DNA of 64,000 nt. It comes from Pseudooceanicola endophyticus. Lineage in GTDB: Bacteria > Pseudomonadota > Alphaproteobacteria > Rhodobacterales > Rhodobacteraceae. Location of the stretch: assembly GCF_018760365.1 (NCBI RefSeq), contig NZ_JAHIAB010000001.1, positions 637,813 through 701,812 on the forward strand, written 5' to 3'. Position numbers and translations under genes: made by a program. The notes below the pieces were generated by a model, which saw nothing but the letters and a program-made list of their open reading frames with translations, was not told the origin of the DNA and ran no database searches. Positions 35,895 to 44,210 of this stretch are shown here, piece after piece. Each line of letters begins with the position of its first letter. The stretch's first letter is position 1.

Positions 35895-37418
35895 ATGACC
35901 TTCGATCCCCATGGCAAGCACCTGATCGCCGGCGCCTGGGTCGCCACCGACACCACCTTCCAGTCCGTCCCGGTCAGTGGCCCCGCCCACAGCTTCTTTG
36001 CCGGCACCGCCGCGCTGGTCGACAAGGCCGCGCAGGCCGCCGAAGAGGCCTTCTGGAGCTACGGCTATTCCACCCGGGAGGACCGCGCCGTCTTCCTCGA
36101 CACCATCGCCGAGGAGATCGAGGCCCGCGGCCCCCAGATCACCGAGATCGGCAGCGCCGAGACCGGCCTGCCGCCCGGCCGTCTGGAAGGCGAGCGCGGC
36201 CGCACCACCGGCCAGCTGCGGCTTTTCGCAGAGCACATCCGCAAGGGCGCCTACCTTGACGTGCGCCACGACCCGGCGCTGCCGGACCGCGCCCCCCTGC
36301 CCCGGCCCGACCTGCGGATGATCGAACGGCCCATCGGCCCGGTGGCGGTCTTCGGCGCCTCGAACTTCCCGCTGGCGTTTTCCACCGCCGGGGGCGACAC
36401 GGCCTCGGCCTTGGCCGCCGGCTGCCCGGTGGTGGTCAAGGGTCACGAGGCCCATCCCGGCACGGCGGAAATCGTCACCGAAGCGATCCATGCGGCCATC
36501 GTGAAATGCGGCCTGCACCCGGGCGTCTTCTCGATGATCCACGGCGGCATGGGCCACGAGGTCGGCGCCGCGCTGGTCCAGCACCCGCTGATCCGCGCCG
36601 TGGGCTTCACCGGCTCCTACCGGGGCGGCAAGGCGCTGTTCGACCTCTGCGTCACGCGCCCCGAGCCGATCCCCTTCTTCGGCGAACTGGGCTCGATCAA
36701 CCCGATGTTCCTGCTGCCCGCCGCGATGTCCGCCCGCGCCGCCGAGATGGCGACGGGCTGGGCCGGATCGCTGACCATGGGCGCCGGGCAGTTCTGCACC
36801 AACCCCGGCTCGCTGGTGATGATCGCCGGCCCCGAGACCGAAACCTTCCTTGAGACCGCCGCCGCCGAGCTGGCCAAGGTCGCCCCCCAGCCGATGCTGA
36901 CCGAGGGCATCGCCAATGCCTACCGGAAGGGCACCGCCGCCATTGCCGCGCAGACCGGCGTGCAGGAGGTCATGACCTCCACCTGCGACCTGCGCAACGC
37001 GGCGCCCTACGTCTTCCGTACCACCGGCGCGGAATGGATGGCGAACGAGGCGCTCTCGGAAGAGGTGTTCGGCCCCTCGGGCATCGCCATCGTGGTCAGC
37101 GATTTCGAGGAAATGCTGGCGGTGGCCCGCAGCTTCCACGGCCAGCTGACCACCACGCTGATGATGGATGCGGGCGATACCGGGGCCGCGCAGCGCCTGA
37201 TGCCGATCCTGGAGCGCAAGGCCGGGCGGCTGATGGCCAACGGCTTCCCCACCGGCGTCGAGGTCTGCGACAGCATGGTCCATGGCGGGCCCTTCCCGGC
37301 CTCCACCAACTTCGGCGCCACCTCGGTTGGCACGCTGGCGATCCGCCGTTTCCTGCGGCCCGTCTGCTACCAGAACCTCCCCGAGGCGATCCTGCCCGAA
37401 GACCTGCAGGGGCTGTGA
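35895..37418 (+). CDS. 2-oxoglutarate semialdehyde dehydrogenase (ALDH family)
   Basis: A 507-residue aldehyde dehydrogenase. The NAD(P)-site region is VAVFGASNFPLAFSTAGGDT, the catalytic Cys lies in GAGQFCTNPG, and the general-base region is in FFGELGSINPMF (Glu). The subclass with FPLAFSTAG and the late NGFPTGVEVCDSMVHGG is the alpha-ketoglutaric semialdehyde dehydrogenase group. It oxidises the semialdehyde from the preceding step to 2-oxoglutarate for the TCA cycle. It starts 12 bp after the dehydratase gene and abuts dgoK with no gap. Confidence 0.9.
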   Translation: MTFDPHGKHLIAGAWVATDTTFQSVPVSGPAHSFFAGTAALVDKAAQAAEEAFWSYGYSTREDRAVFLDTIAEEIEARGPQITEIGSAETGLPPGRLEGERGRTTGQLRLFAEHIRKGAYLDVRHDPALPDRAPLPRPDLRMIERPIGPVAVFGASNFPLAFSTAGGDTASALAAGCPVVVKGHEAHPGTAEIVTEAIHAAIVKCGLHPGVFSMIHGGMGHEVGAALVQHPLIRAVGFTGSYRGGKALFDLCVTRPEPIPFFGELGSINPMFLLPAAMSARAAEMATGWAGSLTMGAGQFCTNPGSLVMIAGPETETFLETAAAELAKVAPQPMLTEGIANAYRKGTAAIAAQTGVQEVMTSTCDLRNAAPYVFRTTGAEWMANEALSEEVFGPSGIAIVVSDFEEMLAVARSFHGQLTTTLMMDAGDTGAAQRLMPILERKAGRLMANGFPTGVEVCDSMVHGGPFPASTNFGATSVGTLAIRRFLRPVCYQNLPEAILPEDLQGL

Positions 37419-38312
37419 ATGGCCCGGCTCTGGATCGCGGCGGACTGGGGCACCTCGAACCTGCGTCTCTGGGTCCTTGGCCCAGAGGGCACGGTGCTGG
37501 CCGAGCGTGCCTCGGATCGCGGCATGGGCCAGCTTGCCCCCGACCAGTTCGAGGGCGCGCTGCTGGATCTCTGCGCCGATCTGCTGCCCGAAAAGGGCCG
37601 CACCCAGGTGCTGATCTGCGGCATGGCGGGGGCCAAGCAGGGCTGGTGCGAGGCACCCTATGCCGCCACCCCCTGCGCGCCGGCGGGACTGGCGCCCGTC
37701 ACCGCCCCCACGCAGGATCCGCGCCTTGTCGTGCGCATCCTGCCCGGGGTGGCCCAGGCCGCGCCCCCGGACGTGATGCGCGGCGAGGAAACCCAGATCG
37801 CGGGCTTTCTGGCCGGTGCGCCTGATTTCGACGGCACGCTCTGCCTGCCCGGCACCCATACCAAGTGGGTGCGGGTGCAGGGCGGCCAGATCCGCCAGTT
37901 CCGCACCCTGATGACCGGAGAGGTCTTCGCGCTGCTCTCGCAGGCCTCGGTGCTGCGCCATTCGCTGGGCGGCGAAGGCTGGGACGACAGCGCCTTCGAA
38001 GCGGGCCTTGCCGCCGGGCTGCACGCCCCCGAGGGGCTGCTGGGCGATCTTTTCGCGATCCGCTCGGCCACGCTGCTTCGGGGCACGGCGCCAGACGCCG
38101 CCCGCGCCCGGCTGTCGGGCCTGCTGATCGGCGCCGAACTGTCGGGCGCGGCGGCCTTCTGGCAGGACCTCCCGGTCGAAATCATCGGCAGCCCCGCCCT
38201 TTCGGCCCGCTACGAGGAAGCGCTGCGTGCCGCCGGGGCCCGGGTGCGCCTGGCCACTGCCCCCGACCTTGCGCTGGCGGGGCTGCGCGCGGCCCACGCC
38301 CGCCTGACCTGA
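37419..38312 (+). CDS. dgoK: 2-dehydro-3-deoxygalactonokinase
   Basis: A 297-residue sugar-acid kinase of the DgoK family. The opening LWIAADWGTSNLRLWVLGPEG carries the phosphate-binding D-W-G-T-S-N-R pattern, and LPGTHTKWVRVQGGQI and MTGEVFALLSQ are family marks. It phosphorylates 2-keto-3-deoxy-D-galactonate for cleavage by the next gene product (De Ley-Doudoroff pathway). The start ATG directly follows the stop of the ALDH gene. Confidence 0.93.
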   Translation: MARLWIAADWGTSNLRLWVLGPEGTVLAERASDRGMGQLAPDQFEGALLDLCADLLPEKGRTQVLICGMAGAKQGWCEAPYAATPCAPAGLAPVTAPTQDPRLVVRILPGVAQAAPPDVMRGEETQIAGFLAGAPDFDGTLCLPGTHTKWVRVQGGQIRQFRTLMTGEVFALLSQASVLRHSLGGEGWDDSAFEAGLAAGLHAPEGLLGDLFAIRSATLLRGTAPDAARARLSGLLIGAELSGAAAFWQDLPVEIIGSPALSARYEEALRAAGARVRLATAPDLALAGLRAAHARLT

Positions 38313-38324
38313 AGGAGAGACGTC

Positions 38325-38930
38325 ATGAGCCGCAACATCATCGCCATCCTGCGCGGCCTGCCCCCCGCCGATGCCCTGCCCGTGGCCGAGGGGCTGATCG
38401 CCGCCGGGATCACCCGGATCGAGGTGCCGCTGAACTCTCCCGAGCCGCTGGTCTCGATCGCCACGCTGGCGAAGGCCTTCGGCGACAGCGCCCTGATCGG
38501 CGCGGGCACCGTGCTGAGCGTCGCTCAGGTGAGCGCCGTCGCCGGGGCCGGCGGCAGGCTGATCGTCTCGCCCGATACCAACCCGGAGGTCATCGCGGCC
38601 AGTGCCGCGCAGGGCCTGGCCTCCTGGCCGGGCTTCATGACCCCCTCTGAGGCCTTCGCGGCGCTCCGCGCCGGCGCCACGGGGCTGAAGCTGTTCCCGG
38701 GGCTGCTGGTCGGCCCCGCCGGGCTGAAGGCCATGCGCGCGGTGATCCCCGCCGATGTGCCGGTCTATGCCGTGGGCGGCGCGGGGCCGGAAAACTTTGC
38801 GGACTGGATCGCGGCGGGGGCGGACGGCTTCGGGATCGGCACCGCGCTCTACCGTCCCGGGGATCCCGCCGCTACGGTGGCGACCCGGGCCGCCGCCATC
38901 GTCGCGGCCTATGACGCCTGCGCCAGCTGA
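38325..38930 (+). CDS. dgoA: 2-dehydro-3-deoxy-6-phosphogalactonate aldolase
   Basis: A 201-residue class I KDPG/KDPGal aldolase. The N-terminal Arg/Glu region [18 protein letters not shown] and [10 protein letters not shown] are typical of the galactonate branch (DgoA) rather than Eda, and the Schiff-base Lys is in TGLKLFPG. It cleaves 2-keto-3-deoxy-6-phosphogalactonate into pyruvate and glyceraldehyde 3-phosphate. It starts 12 bp after dgoK behind GAAGGAGAG. Confidence 0.93.
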   Translation: MSRNIIAILRGLPPADALPVAEGLIAAGITRIEVPLNSPEPLVSIATLAKAFGDSALIGAGTVLSVAQVSAVAGAGGRLIVSPDTNPEVIAASAAQGLASWPGFMTPSEAFAALRAGATGLKLFPGLLVGPAGLKAMRAVIPADVPVYAVGGAGPENFADWIAAGADGFGIGTALYRPGDPAATVATRAAAIVAAYDACAS

Positions 38931-38941
38931 AAGACCAGACC

Positions 38942-39799
38942 ATGACCCAAGCCCGCATCTTCGACCCGCGTTCCTGCTTCCTGGGCGAGGGGCCGCTGTG
39001 GCACCCCGAACGCCAGCAGCTGTTCTGGTTCGACATCATCCACAAGCGCCTGCGCAGCCGCCGCGACGAGGCGGCCCTGGAATGGCAGTTCGAGGAGCAT
39101 TTCTCGGCCGCCGGGCGCATCGATGCCGACACGCTGCTGCTGGCCTCGGAAACCGGGCTGTGGAGCTTCGACATCGACAGCGGCCGCAAGGAGCGCTTTC
39201 TGACGCTTGAGGCCGACAAGCCGCAGACCCGCTCCAACGACGGGCGCGCCGATCCGCAGGGCGGCTTCTGGATCGGCACCATGGGCAAGCAGGCCGAACG
39301 CGATGCCGGGGCCATCCACCGCTATTTCGAGGGCCGGATCGAGACGATCTTCATGGGCATCACCATCCCCAACGCGATCTGCTTCGCCCCCGATGGCCGC
39401 ACCGCCTATTTCGCCGACACCCCGACGCAGAAGATCCTGCGCCAGCCGCTGGATCCCGAGGGCTGGCCCGAGGGCGCGCCCGAGCTGTTCCTGGATCTGG
39501 CGCCCGAGGGGCTTTATCCCGATGGCGCGGTGGTCGATGCCGAAGGCGCGCTCTGGAGCGCGCAATGGGGTGCCGGGCGTGTCGCGCGCTACCTGCCCGA
39601 CGGGCAGCTGGAGCGGGTGGTGCAGCTGGCCGGATCCCAGAGCACCTGTCCGGCCTTCGGCGGCCCGGATGGTGAAACGCTGTTCGTCACCTCGGCACAG
39701 GAAGGCCTGGAACACCCGGATTCCGCGCAGGGACTGGTCTACTGCATCGAAACCGGTATCAAGGGACAGCAGGAGCACCGGGTGAGGATGACCAGATGA
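38942..39799 (+). CDS. SMP-30/gluconolactonase-family sugar lactonase
   Basis: A 285-residue six-bladed beta-propeller lactonase. Metal-site motifs are the early Glu in LGEGPLWHPE, SNDGRADPQGGFWIGTMG and PNAICFAPDGRTAYFADTP (Asn and Asp ligands). In this operon it would hydrolyse L-arabino-1,4-lactone and D-galactonolactone made by the dehydrogenase, giving the free acids. It starts 11 bp after dgoA and overlaps galM by ATGA. Confidence 0.92.
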   Translation: MTQARIFDPRSCFLGEGPLWHPERQQLFWFDIIHKRLRSRRDEAALEWQFEEHFSAAGRIDADTLLLASETGLWSFDIDSGRKERFLTLEADKPQTRSNDGRADPQGGFWIGTMGKQAERDAGAIHRYFEGRIETIFMGITIPNAICFAPDGRTAYFADTPTQKILRQPLDPEGWPEGAPELFLDLAPEGLYPDGAVVDAEGALWSAQWGAGRVARYLPDGQLERVVQLAGSQSTCPAFGGPDGETLFVTSAQEGLEHPDSAQGLVYCIETGIKGQQEHRVRMTR

Positions 39800-40788
39800 C
39801 CCATGTCCAGACCTTCGGCACGCTGCCCTCGGGCGAAGAGGTCCGGGTGGTGGAGATTGGCAATGGCGTGCTGTCCGCCCGGCTGCTGACCCACGGCGCG
39901 CGGCTGCAGGATCTGCGGCTGGCCGGCGTGGCGCATCCGCTGGTGCTGGGCTCGGACCGGCTGGAGGATTACCTGGGCCCGATGGCCTATTTCGGCGCCA
40001 CCGTGGGCCGCTACGCCAACCGCATCGGCGGCGCCGCCTTCGTGCTGGACGGGGAGCGCTACGCCCTGGATGCCAACGAGGGCGGACGGACCTGCCTGCA
40101 TGGCGGCAGCGAAGGCACCGGGGTCTGCAACTGGACCCTGGCCGAGGCCGGCGCCGACATGGCGGCCTTCACCCTGGACCTGCCCGACGGCCACATGGGC
40201 TTTCCGGGCCTTTTCGAGGCCCGGGTCACCTACCGCATCGAGGCGGCGCAGCTGCTGGTGGAGATGGAGGCGCAGTGCAGCGCCGACTGCCCGGTCAGCC
40301 TGGCACATCATTCCTATTTCAGCCTGGACACGGCGGGCGACGTGGCGGGCACCCGGCTGCATGTGCCGGCCAGCCATTACCTGGCGGTGGATGCCGCCAA
40401 GATCCCGCTGCCGGGCGCCCCGGCCCCGGTGGCCGGCACCGCCTTCGACTTCCGCGTGCCGCGGCTGTTCGGCGCCTCCGGGATCGACCACAACTACTGC
40501 TTCGAGGAGGCCGAGGGCGTGGTGCGGCTGATGGCCATCGCCTCGGGGCGCGAAGGTCTGTCGCTGGTGGTGGAAAGCGATGCGCCGGGGCTGCAGGTCT
40601 ACGGCGCCGATCACCTGCCGATCGCCGGGCTTCCCGGGCTGGAGGGGCTGTCCTACGGGCCGCGCGCCGGGCTGGCGCTGGAGACCCAGAACTGGCCCGA
40701 TGCGCCGAACCGTCCGGATTTCCCCGACGCGGTGCTGCGCAGTGGCGCGACCTATCGCAACGTGACGCGCTACGGTTTCCGGCGCTAG
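39796..40788 (+). CDS. galM: Aldose 1-epimerase (mutarotase)
   Basis: A 330-residue GalM-type mutarotase. Motifs GATVGRYANRIGG, TCLHGGSEG (general-acid His region), SLAHHSYFSLD and the late GLALETQNWPDAPN (catalytic Glu) are all present. It interconverts alpha and beta aldoses so the 1-dehydrogenase can use both anomers. It is the last gene of the operon, overlapping the lactonase gene by 4 bp, and is followed by an intergenic repeat element and a terminator. Confidence 0.95.
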   Translation: MTHVQTFGTLPSGEEVRVVEIGNGVLSARLLTHGARLQDLRLAGVAHPLVLGSDRLEDYLGPMAYFGATVGRYANRIGGAAFVLDGERYALDANEGGRTCLHGGSEGTGVCNWTLAEAGADMAAFTLDLPDGHMGFPGLFEARVTYRIEAAQLLVEMEAQCSADCPVSLAHHSYFSLDTAGDVAGTRLHVPASHYLAVDAAKIPLPGAPAPVAGTAFDFRVPRLFGASGIDHNYCFEEAEGVVRLMAIASGREGLSLVVESDAPGLQVYGADHLPIAGLPGLEGLSYGPRAGLALETQNWPDAPNRPDFPDAVLRSGATYRNVTRYGFRR

Positions 40789-40800
40789 GGCGGCGAGCGT

Positions 40801-40864
40801 GGCCGGGGGCTCTGCCCCCGTCTCCTGCGGAGACTCCCCCGCCATATTTGGGGAAAGATGAAGC
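40801..40864. repeat. Rhodobacterales-type intergenic hairpin element
   Basis: Begins with CGGGGGC-TCT-GCCCCCG (40804-40820), then GTCTCC-TGC-GGAGAC (40820-40834), then a tail reading GCCATATTTGGGGAAAGATG. This two-hairpin plus ATATTT-GGxxAGATGAAG layout is, from memory, a widely repeated extragenic element in Rhodobacterales genomes. Only one copy is in this window, so repetition cannot be verified here. Confidence 0.55.
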
Positions 40865-40893
40865 AAGGGCCCGTCGCTGCGGCGGGCCCTTTC
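40865..40893. terminator. Bidirectional terminator between galM and the TRAP operon
   Basis: Stem AAGGGCCCG / CGGGCCCTT, 9 bp, with a 9-nt loop, ending in TTT and starting with AA. It separates the convergent galM and dctM genes. Confidence 0.85.
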
Positions 40894-40906
40894 AGGTGTT
40901 GCGGGA

Positions 40907-42211
40907 TCAGTTGAACATCGAGTTCGGGATGATCAGGGCGATGTCCGGGAACAGGATGATCAGCAGGATGCAGACGATCATCGCGATCAGGAACGGGGTC
41001 ACGCCCTGGAACACGGTTGCCAGCGGCACCGAGCGGGCGACGTTCTTGACCACGAAGACATTGAGCCCGACCGGCGGGGTGATCATCCCCATCTCGATCA
41101 CGATGACGGCGATGACGCCGAACCAGATCGGATCGAAGCCCAGGGCCACGATCACCGGGTAGTAGATCGGCACCGTGATCACCAGCATCGCCAGACCGTC
41201 GAGGAACATCCCCAGCACCACGTAGCTGAGCAGGATCACGATCAGCGTGCCGTAGCGGCCGATCCCGAGCGCCTCAAGCGCATGGCCCAGAGCATCGGGG
41301 ATGTTGGTGAGCGCCAGGAACGGGTTCAGCACGTTGGCGCCGATGACGATCATGTAGAGCATCGCCGAGGTGCGCACCGTGTCCATCACCGCGCGCTTGA
41401 AGCCCGAAAGGCTCATGGCGCGGGTGCCGAAGGCCAGCAGCACCGTCAGCGCCGCGCCGACGCCGGAGGCTTCGACCGGGGTGAAGATGCCGGTGTAGAT
41501 GCCGCCGATGGAGACCACGATGACGATCAGCAGCGGCAGCGCCCGGAAGAGCAGCGTGAAGCGTTCCGCCAGCGGCACCGCGTGGCCCTTGGGCCCCTGG
41601 GCCGGGTCCCGCAGGGTGACGATCCAGATCGCCGCAATGAAGAGCAGCATCATCAGCGCGCCCGGCAGGATGCCCGCCATGAACAGCCGCCCGATCGATT
41701 CTTCGGTCAGGATGGCGTAGATCACGAAGCCGGTCGAGGGCGGGATCAGGAAGCCCAGCGTGCCGCCGGCAGCGATCGAGCCGGTCGAAAGGCCATCACC
41801 GTAGCCCAGGCGCTTCATCTCCGGCAGGGCGACCTTGCCGATGGTGACGGCGGTCGCCACCGAGGAACCCGAGACCGCCGAGAAGGCCGCACAGCCCAGC
41901 ACCGAGGCCGTGGCCAGGCCGCCGCGGAAACGTCCGACCCAGGCATGGGCCGCGTCATAGAGCCCGCGCGAGAAGCCCGCCTCGGAGCTGATGTTGCCCA
42001 GCAGGATGAACATCGGCACCACGATGAGCGAGTAGTTCGCGACCGCCGAATAGCTTTCGGTCAGCATGAGCGCGCCTGCGCGGCGCAGCCCCTCGACGAT
42101 CCAGGTGCCGAAGAATCCCACCATCAGCATGGAGAAGGCGACCGGCGTGCGCATCACCATCAGCCCGAAAAGGGCGACGAAGCCCAGGATCCCGATCTGA
42201 AGCTCAGTCAT
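40907..42211 (-). CDS. dctM: TRAP transporter large permease subunit (DctM)
   Basis: 434 residues from the ATG at 42211, beginning MTELQIGILGFVALFGLMVM; it overlaps the small-subunit stop by 8 bp (ATGACTGA). About twelve hydrophobic spans are present, with family motifs PMFILLGNISSEAGFSRGLY, GGTLGFLIPPSTGFVIY and GMITPPVGLNVFVVKN. It forms the sodium-driven channel of a tripartite ATP-independent periplasmic transporter. It ends before the shared terminator at 40865. Confidence 0.95.
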   Translation of the reverse strand: MTELQIGILGFVALFGLMVMRTPVAFSMLMVGFFGTWIVEGLRRAGALMLTESYSAVANYSLIVVPMFILLGNISSEAGFSRGLYDAAHAWVGRFRGGLATASVLGCAAFSAVSGSSVATAVTIGKVALPEMKRLGYGDGLSTGSIAAGGTLGFLIPPSTGFVIYAILTEESIGRLFMAGILPGALMMLLFIAAIWIVTLRDPAQGPKGHAVPLAERFTLLFRALPLLIVIVVSIGGIYTGIFTPVEASGVGAALTVLLAFGTRAMSLSGFKRAVMDTVRTSAMLYMIVIGANVLNPFLALTNIPDALGHALEALGIGRYGTLIVILLSYVVLGMFLDGLAMLVITVPIYYPVIVALGFDPIWFGVIAVIVIEMGMITPPVGLNVFVVKNVARSVPLATVFQGVTPFLIAMIVCILLIILFPDIALIIPNSMFN

Positions 42212-42722
42212 CGCCGGCCCCCCTGTTGGCAATGATGGTGATCAGCTGCACCGCGAAGACCAGGATGCAGAGCCCCATGCCGAAGGCCATGAGGGCGTAG
42301 AAGGGCCAGAGCGGCAGGGCGAGCATGTTCGTCGTGTCGCCGAATTCCAGCGCGTCCATGGCCTTGTACCAGGCGCGCTCGGTCAGGTGATACAGCACCA
42401 GGATCGACAGGCAGCGGGTCAGGATGTCGCCCAGGAAGCGCCCGCCCCAGCCGATCAGCCGGTCGAAGATGTCGGCGCGCACATGCACGCCCGAGGAGGT
42501 CGCGTAGGGCAGCGCCAGCATCGCCAGCGCCACCGCGTTCAGCTGCACGATCTCGTTCAGCCCGAGGATCGGCGCGCCCAGGAAGTAGCGCGAGATGACG
42601 CCCCAGGCGATGATCACCACCATCGCCAGCAGCAGCACCCCGGCCACCACCGAGAGCGCATGGGTGGCCCTGTCGGTGATGACCGACAGGGACCGCAGGG
42701 TTTTCGAATGCGTCACGGACAC
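42204..42722 (-). CDS. dctQ: TRAP transporter small permease subunit (DctQ)
   Basis: A 172-residue membrane protein with four hydrophobic spans (about 20-45, 55-75, 95-115, 140-160) and the family motif VISRYFLGAPILGLNEIVQ. The start is a GTG at 42722 that directly follows the dctP stop; another GTG 4 bp upstream is in a frame that does not give this protein. It partners DctM at the inner membrane. Its last codons overlap dctM, so translation is coupled. Confidence 0.93.
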   Translation of the reverse strand: MSVTHSKTLRSLSVITDRATHALSVVAGVLLLAMVVIIAWGVISRYFLGAPILGLNEIVQLNAVALAMLALPYATSSGVHVRADIFDRLIGWGGRFLGDILTRCLSILVLYHLTERAWYKAMDALEFGDTTNMLALPLWPFYALMAFGMGLCILVFAVQLITIIANRGAGDD

Positions 42723-43700
42723 TCACTCGGCCTTCAGGGCGTCGTAGTAGTCCTGCGCGCCCTTGGTGGCCTTCAGCACCTCGGGGATGATGCTGGCCGA
42801 GGCCTTGTTGAAGGCGGCAGCCGCGTCGGGCGTGGGGGTGATCACCTCGTGGCCGGGCATCCCGGCGAAGGCCTTGATGCCTTCGGCGGCGACGCGCAGC
42901 TGGGTGTCCTGGCCCAGTTGCGAGGCCTCGCGGCCGGCGTCCAGGACCGCCTTCTGGTCCTTGTCGGACAGCGACTTGAAGGCATCGCGGTTCATCAGGA
43001 TGAAGAACGGAGAGTTGGTGCTGTCGATGCCGATGGTCAGGTACTTGGAGACCTCGCCCAGCTTGAAGGCATTGACGCCGGTGCCGTCGATCATCGCCGC
43101 GTCGATCACCCCGGTCTGGAGCGAGTTGTAGATCTCGGAGACCGGCATGGAGACCGGGGTGGCGCCCCAGGCCTCGACCATCAGGCCGGTGTTGCGCGAG
43201 GGCACGCGGATCTTCATGCCCTTGACGTCATCGAGGGTGCGCACCGGCTTGTCCTTGGAGAAGATGTAGTTCTTCGCCGAGGACCAGAGCGAGACCAGCT
43301 GTACGCGGCGGTATTCGCCCTTCAGCATGTCGATGTGATCCCACAGCGTCTGGGTGCCGGTTTCCTCGTTCAGCACGCCGGGCAGTTCGGCGACCAGGGT
43401 CAGCGGGAAGGTGTTGGCGGTGTAGCCTGCCAGGCTGACCGACAGATCCGCCACGCCGTCGAGGGCGCGCGAATACTGTTCGACCGGGCCCGGGCCCAGT
43501 TCGCCGCCGTTGTAGAGGCGCACGGTCACGTCACCGCCGGACTTCTCCTTCACCATCTCGGCGAAGGGTTCGAAGGTGCCCGTCGTGTAGGGATGGCCGC
43601 CGGCCAGGAAGTTCGCGAATTTCAGCTCTTCGGCACCGGCAGCGGCGACGGAGAGCCCCAGCGCCACGGCGGCACCGGCAACAGTCTTGAAAATACCCAT
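42723..43700 (-). CDS. dctP: TRAP transporter periplasmic substrate-binding protein (DctP)
   Basis: 325 residues from the ATG at 43700, preceded by GGGAGGATATT. It has a signal peptide of about 22 residues ending AAAGA, then EELKFANFLAGGHPYTTGT. The family signature MKIRVPSRNTGLMVEAWGAT contains the Arg that usually pairs with the carboxylate of the ligand, and VSEIYNSLQTGVIDAA is typical. The ligand is therefore probably an organic acid (known for the family), with identity unresolved. Confidence 0.94.
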   Translation of the reverse strand: MGIFKTVAGAAVALGLSVAAAGAEELKFANFLAGGHPYTTGTFEPFAEMVKEKSGGDVTVRLYNGGELGPGPVEQYSRALDGVADLSVSLAGYTANTFPLTLVAELPGVLNEETGTQTLWDHIDMLKGEYRRVQLVSLWSSAKNYIFSKDKPVRTLDDVKGMKIRVPSRNTGLMVEAWGATPVSMPVSEIYNSLQTGVIDAAMIDGTGVNAFKLGEVSKYLTIGIDSTNSPFFILMNRDAFKSLSDKDQKAVLDAGREASQLGQDTQLRVAAEGIKAFAGMPGHEVITPTPDAAAAFNKASASIIPEVLKATKGAQDYYDALKAE

Positions 43701-44210
43701 AATATCCTCCCGGGTAAGTTGCGGGACGGCCCGGAGCGGCCAGACCATCCCCGTGATGGTGCGGGGTCAGGCCCCGCTGTCCTTGCCCACCCTCTTGCTG
43801 ATCGGGCCCGTGCAGGGGGGCGCGACCTTGCAGGTGGTCGGGAAATCCTTCGGCGTGCCGCCGTGCGGGACGGCATGGCGCTCGGGCGTGAAAGCGCCGG
43901 TGACGGGGGCCGTCTTCTTCGGCGTGCAGGGGGACGTCCTGGCGATGCGGTCGGGGGATGCCTTCGTCCGGGCGGCGCTCACGAAGCCCGCAGGATCACC
44001 GCGCAGCGCGGCGATGGCCGGTGAATGCGACGTATCCCTCCCCCCGATGATGCGTGCCATTCTCGCCTCCCCCGTTCATGGCAACCGCAAGGCGCGGACC
44101 GGCGGAACCGGACTGCGACCTCACTGAACCGTGACTATACAAGGCCGCGTCTTCTGGACAATTTCCGAGCTTTGGACATAGCGTTCCGATATCTGAACGA
44201 TGAGGGCGCC
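43701..44210. other. Divergent region between the TRAP operon and a LysR gene
   Basis: This stretch holds a possible decayed gene (43767-44060, listed separately) and the upstream region of both flanking units. TGGACA occurs twice, 18 bp apart (44155-44160 and 44173-44178), close to the LysR start. The direct repeat could be a regulator site, but short motifs like this arise by chance. Confidence 0.5.
43767..44060 (-). pseudogene. Possible remnant of a LigB-type extradiol dioxygenase gene
   Basis: A 97-codon open frame whose first residues, MARIIGGRDTSHSPAIAAL, closely resemble the N-terminus of LigB-family (protocatechuate 4,5-dioxygenase beta/gallate dioxygenase) proteins, MARIIGGxxTSHxPAI. 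The rest is basic, Pro/Thr/Lys-rich and unlike any enzyme, and is only about a third of the usual 280 residues. The metal-site His of the N-terminal SH motif is kept, but the other ligands are lost. It is most simply read as a truncated or scrambled relic; chance similarity is possible. Confidence 0.35.

Noticed and set aside
33906-38297. Long minus-strand open frame (about 1460 codons) across the arabinose/galactose operon
   Set aside because: Same reason: composition-driven antisense frame over recognised enzymes.
40801-40864. Terminator made by the hairpins at 40804-40834
   Set aside because: They have no T-tract and a better terminator lies directly after; the pattern fits an intergenic repeat element more closely.
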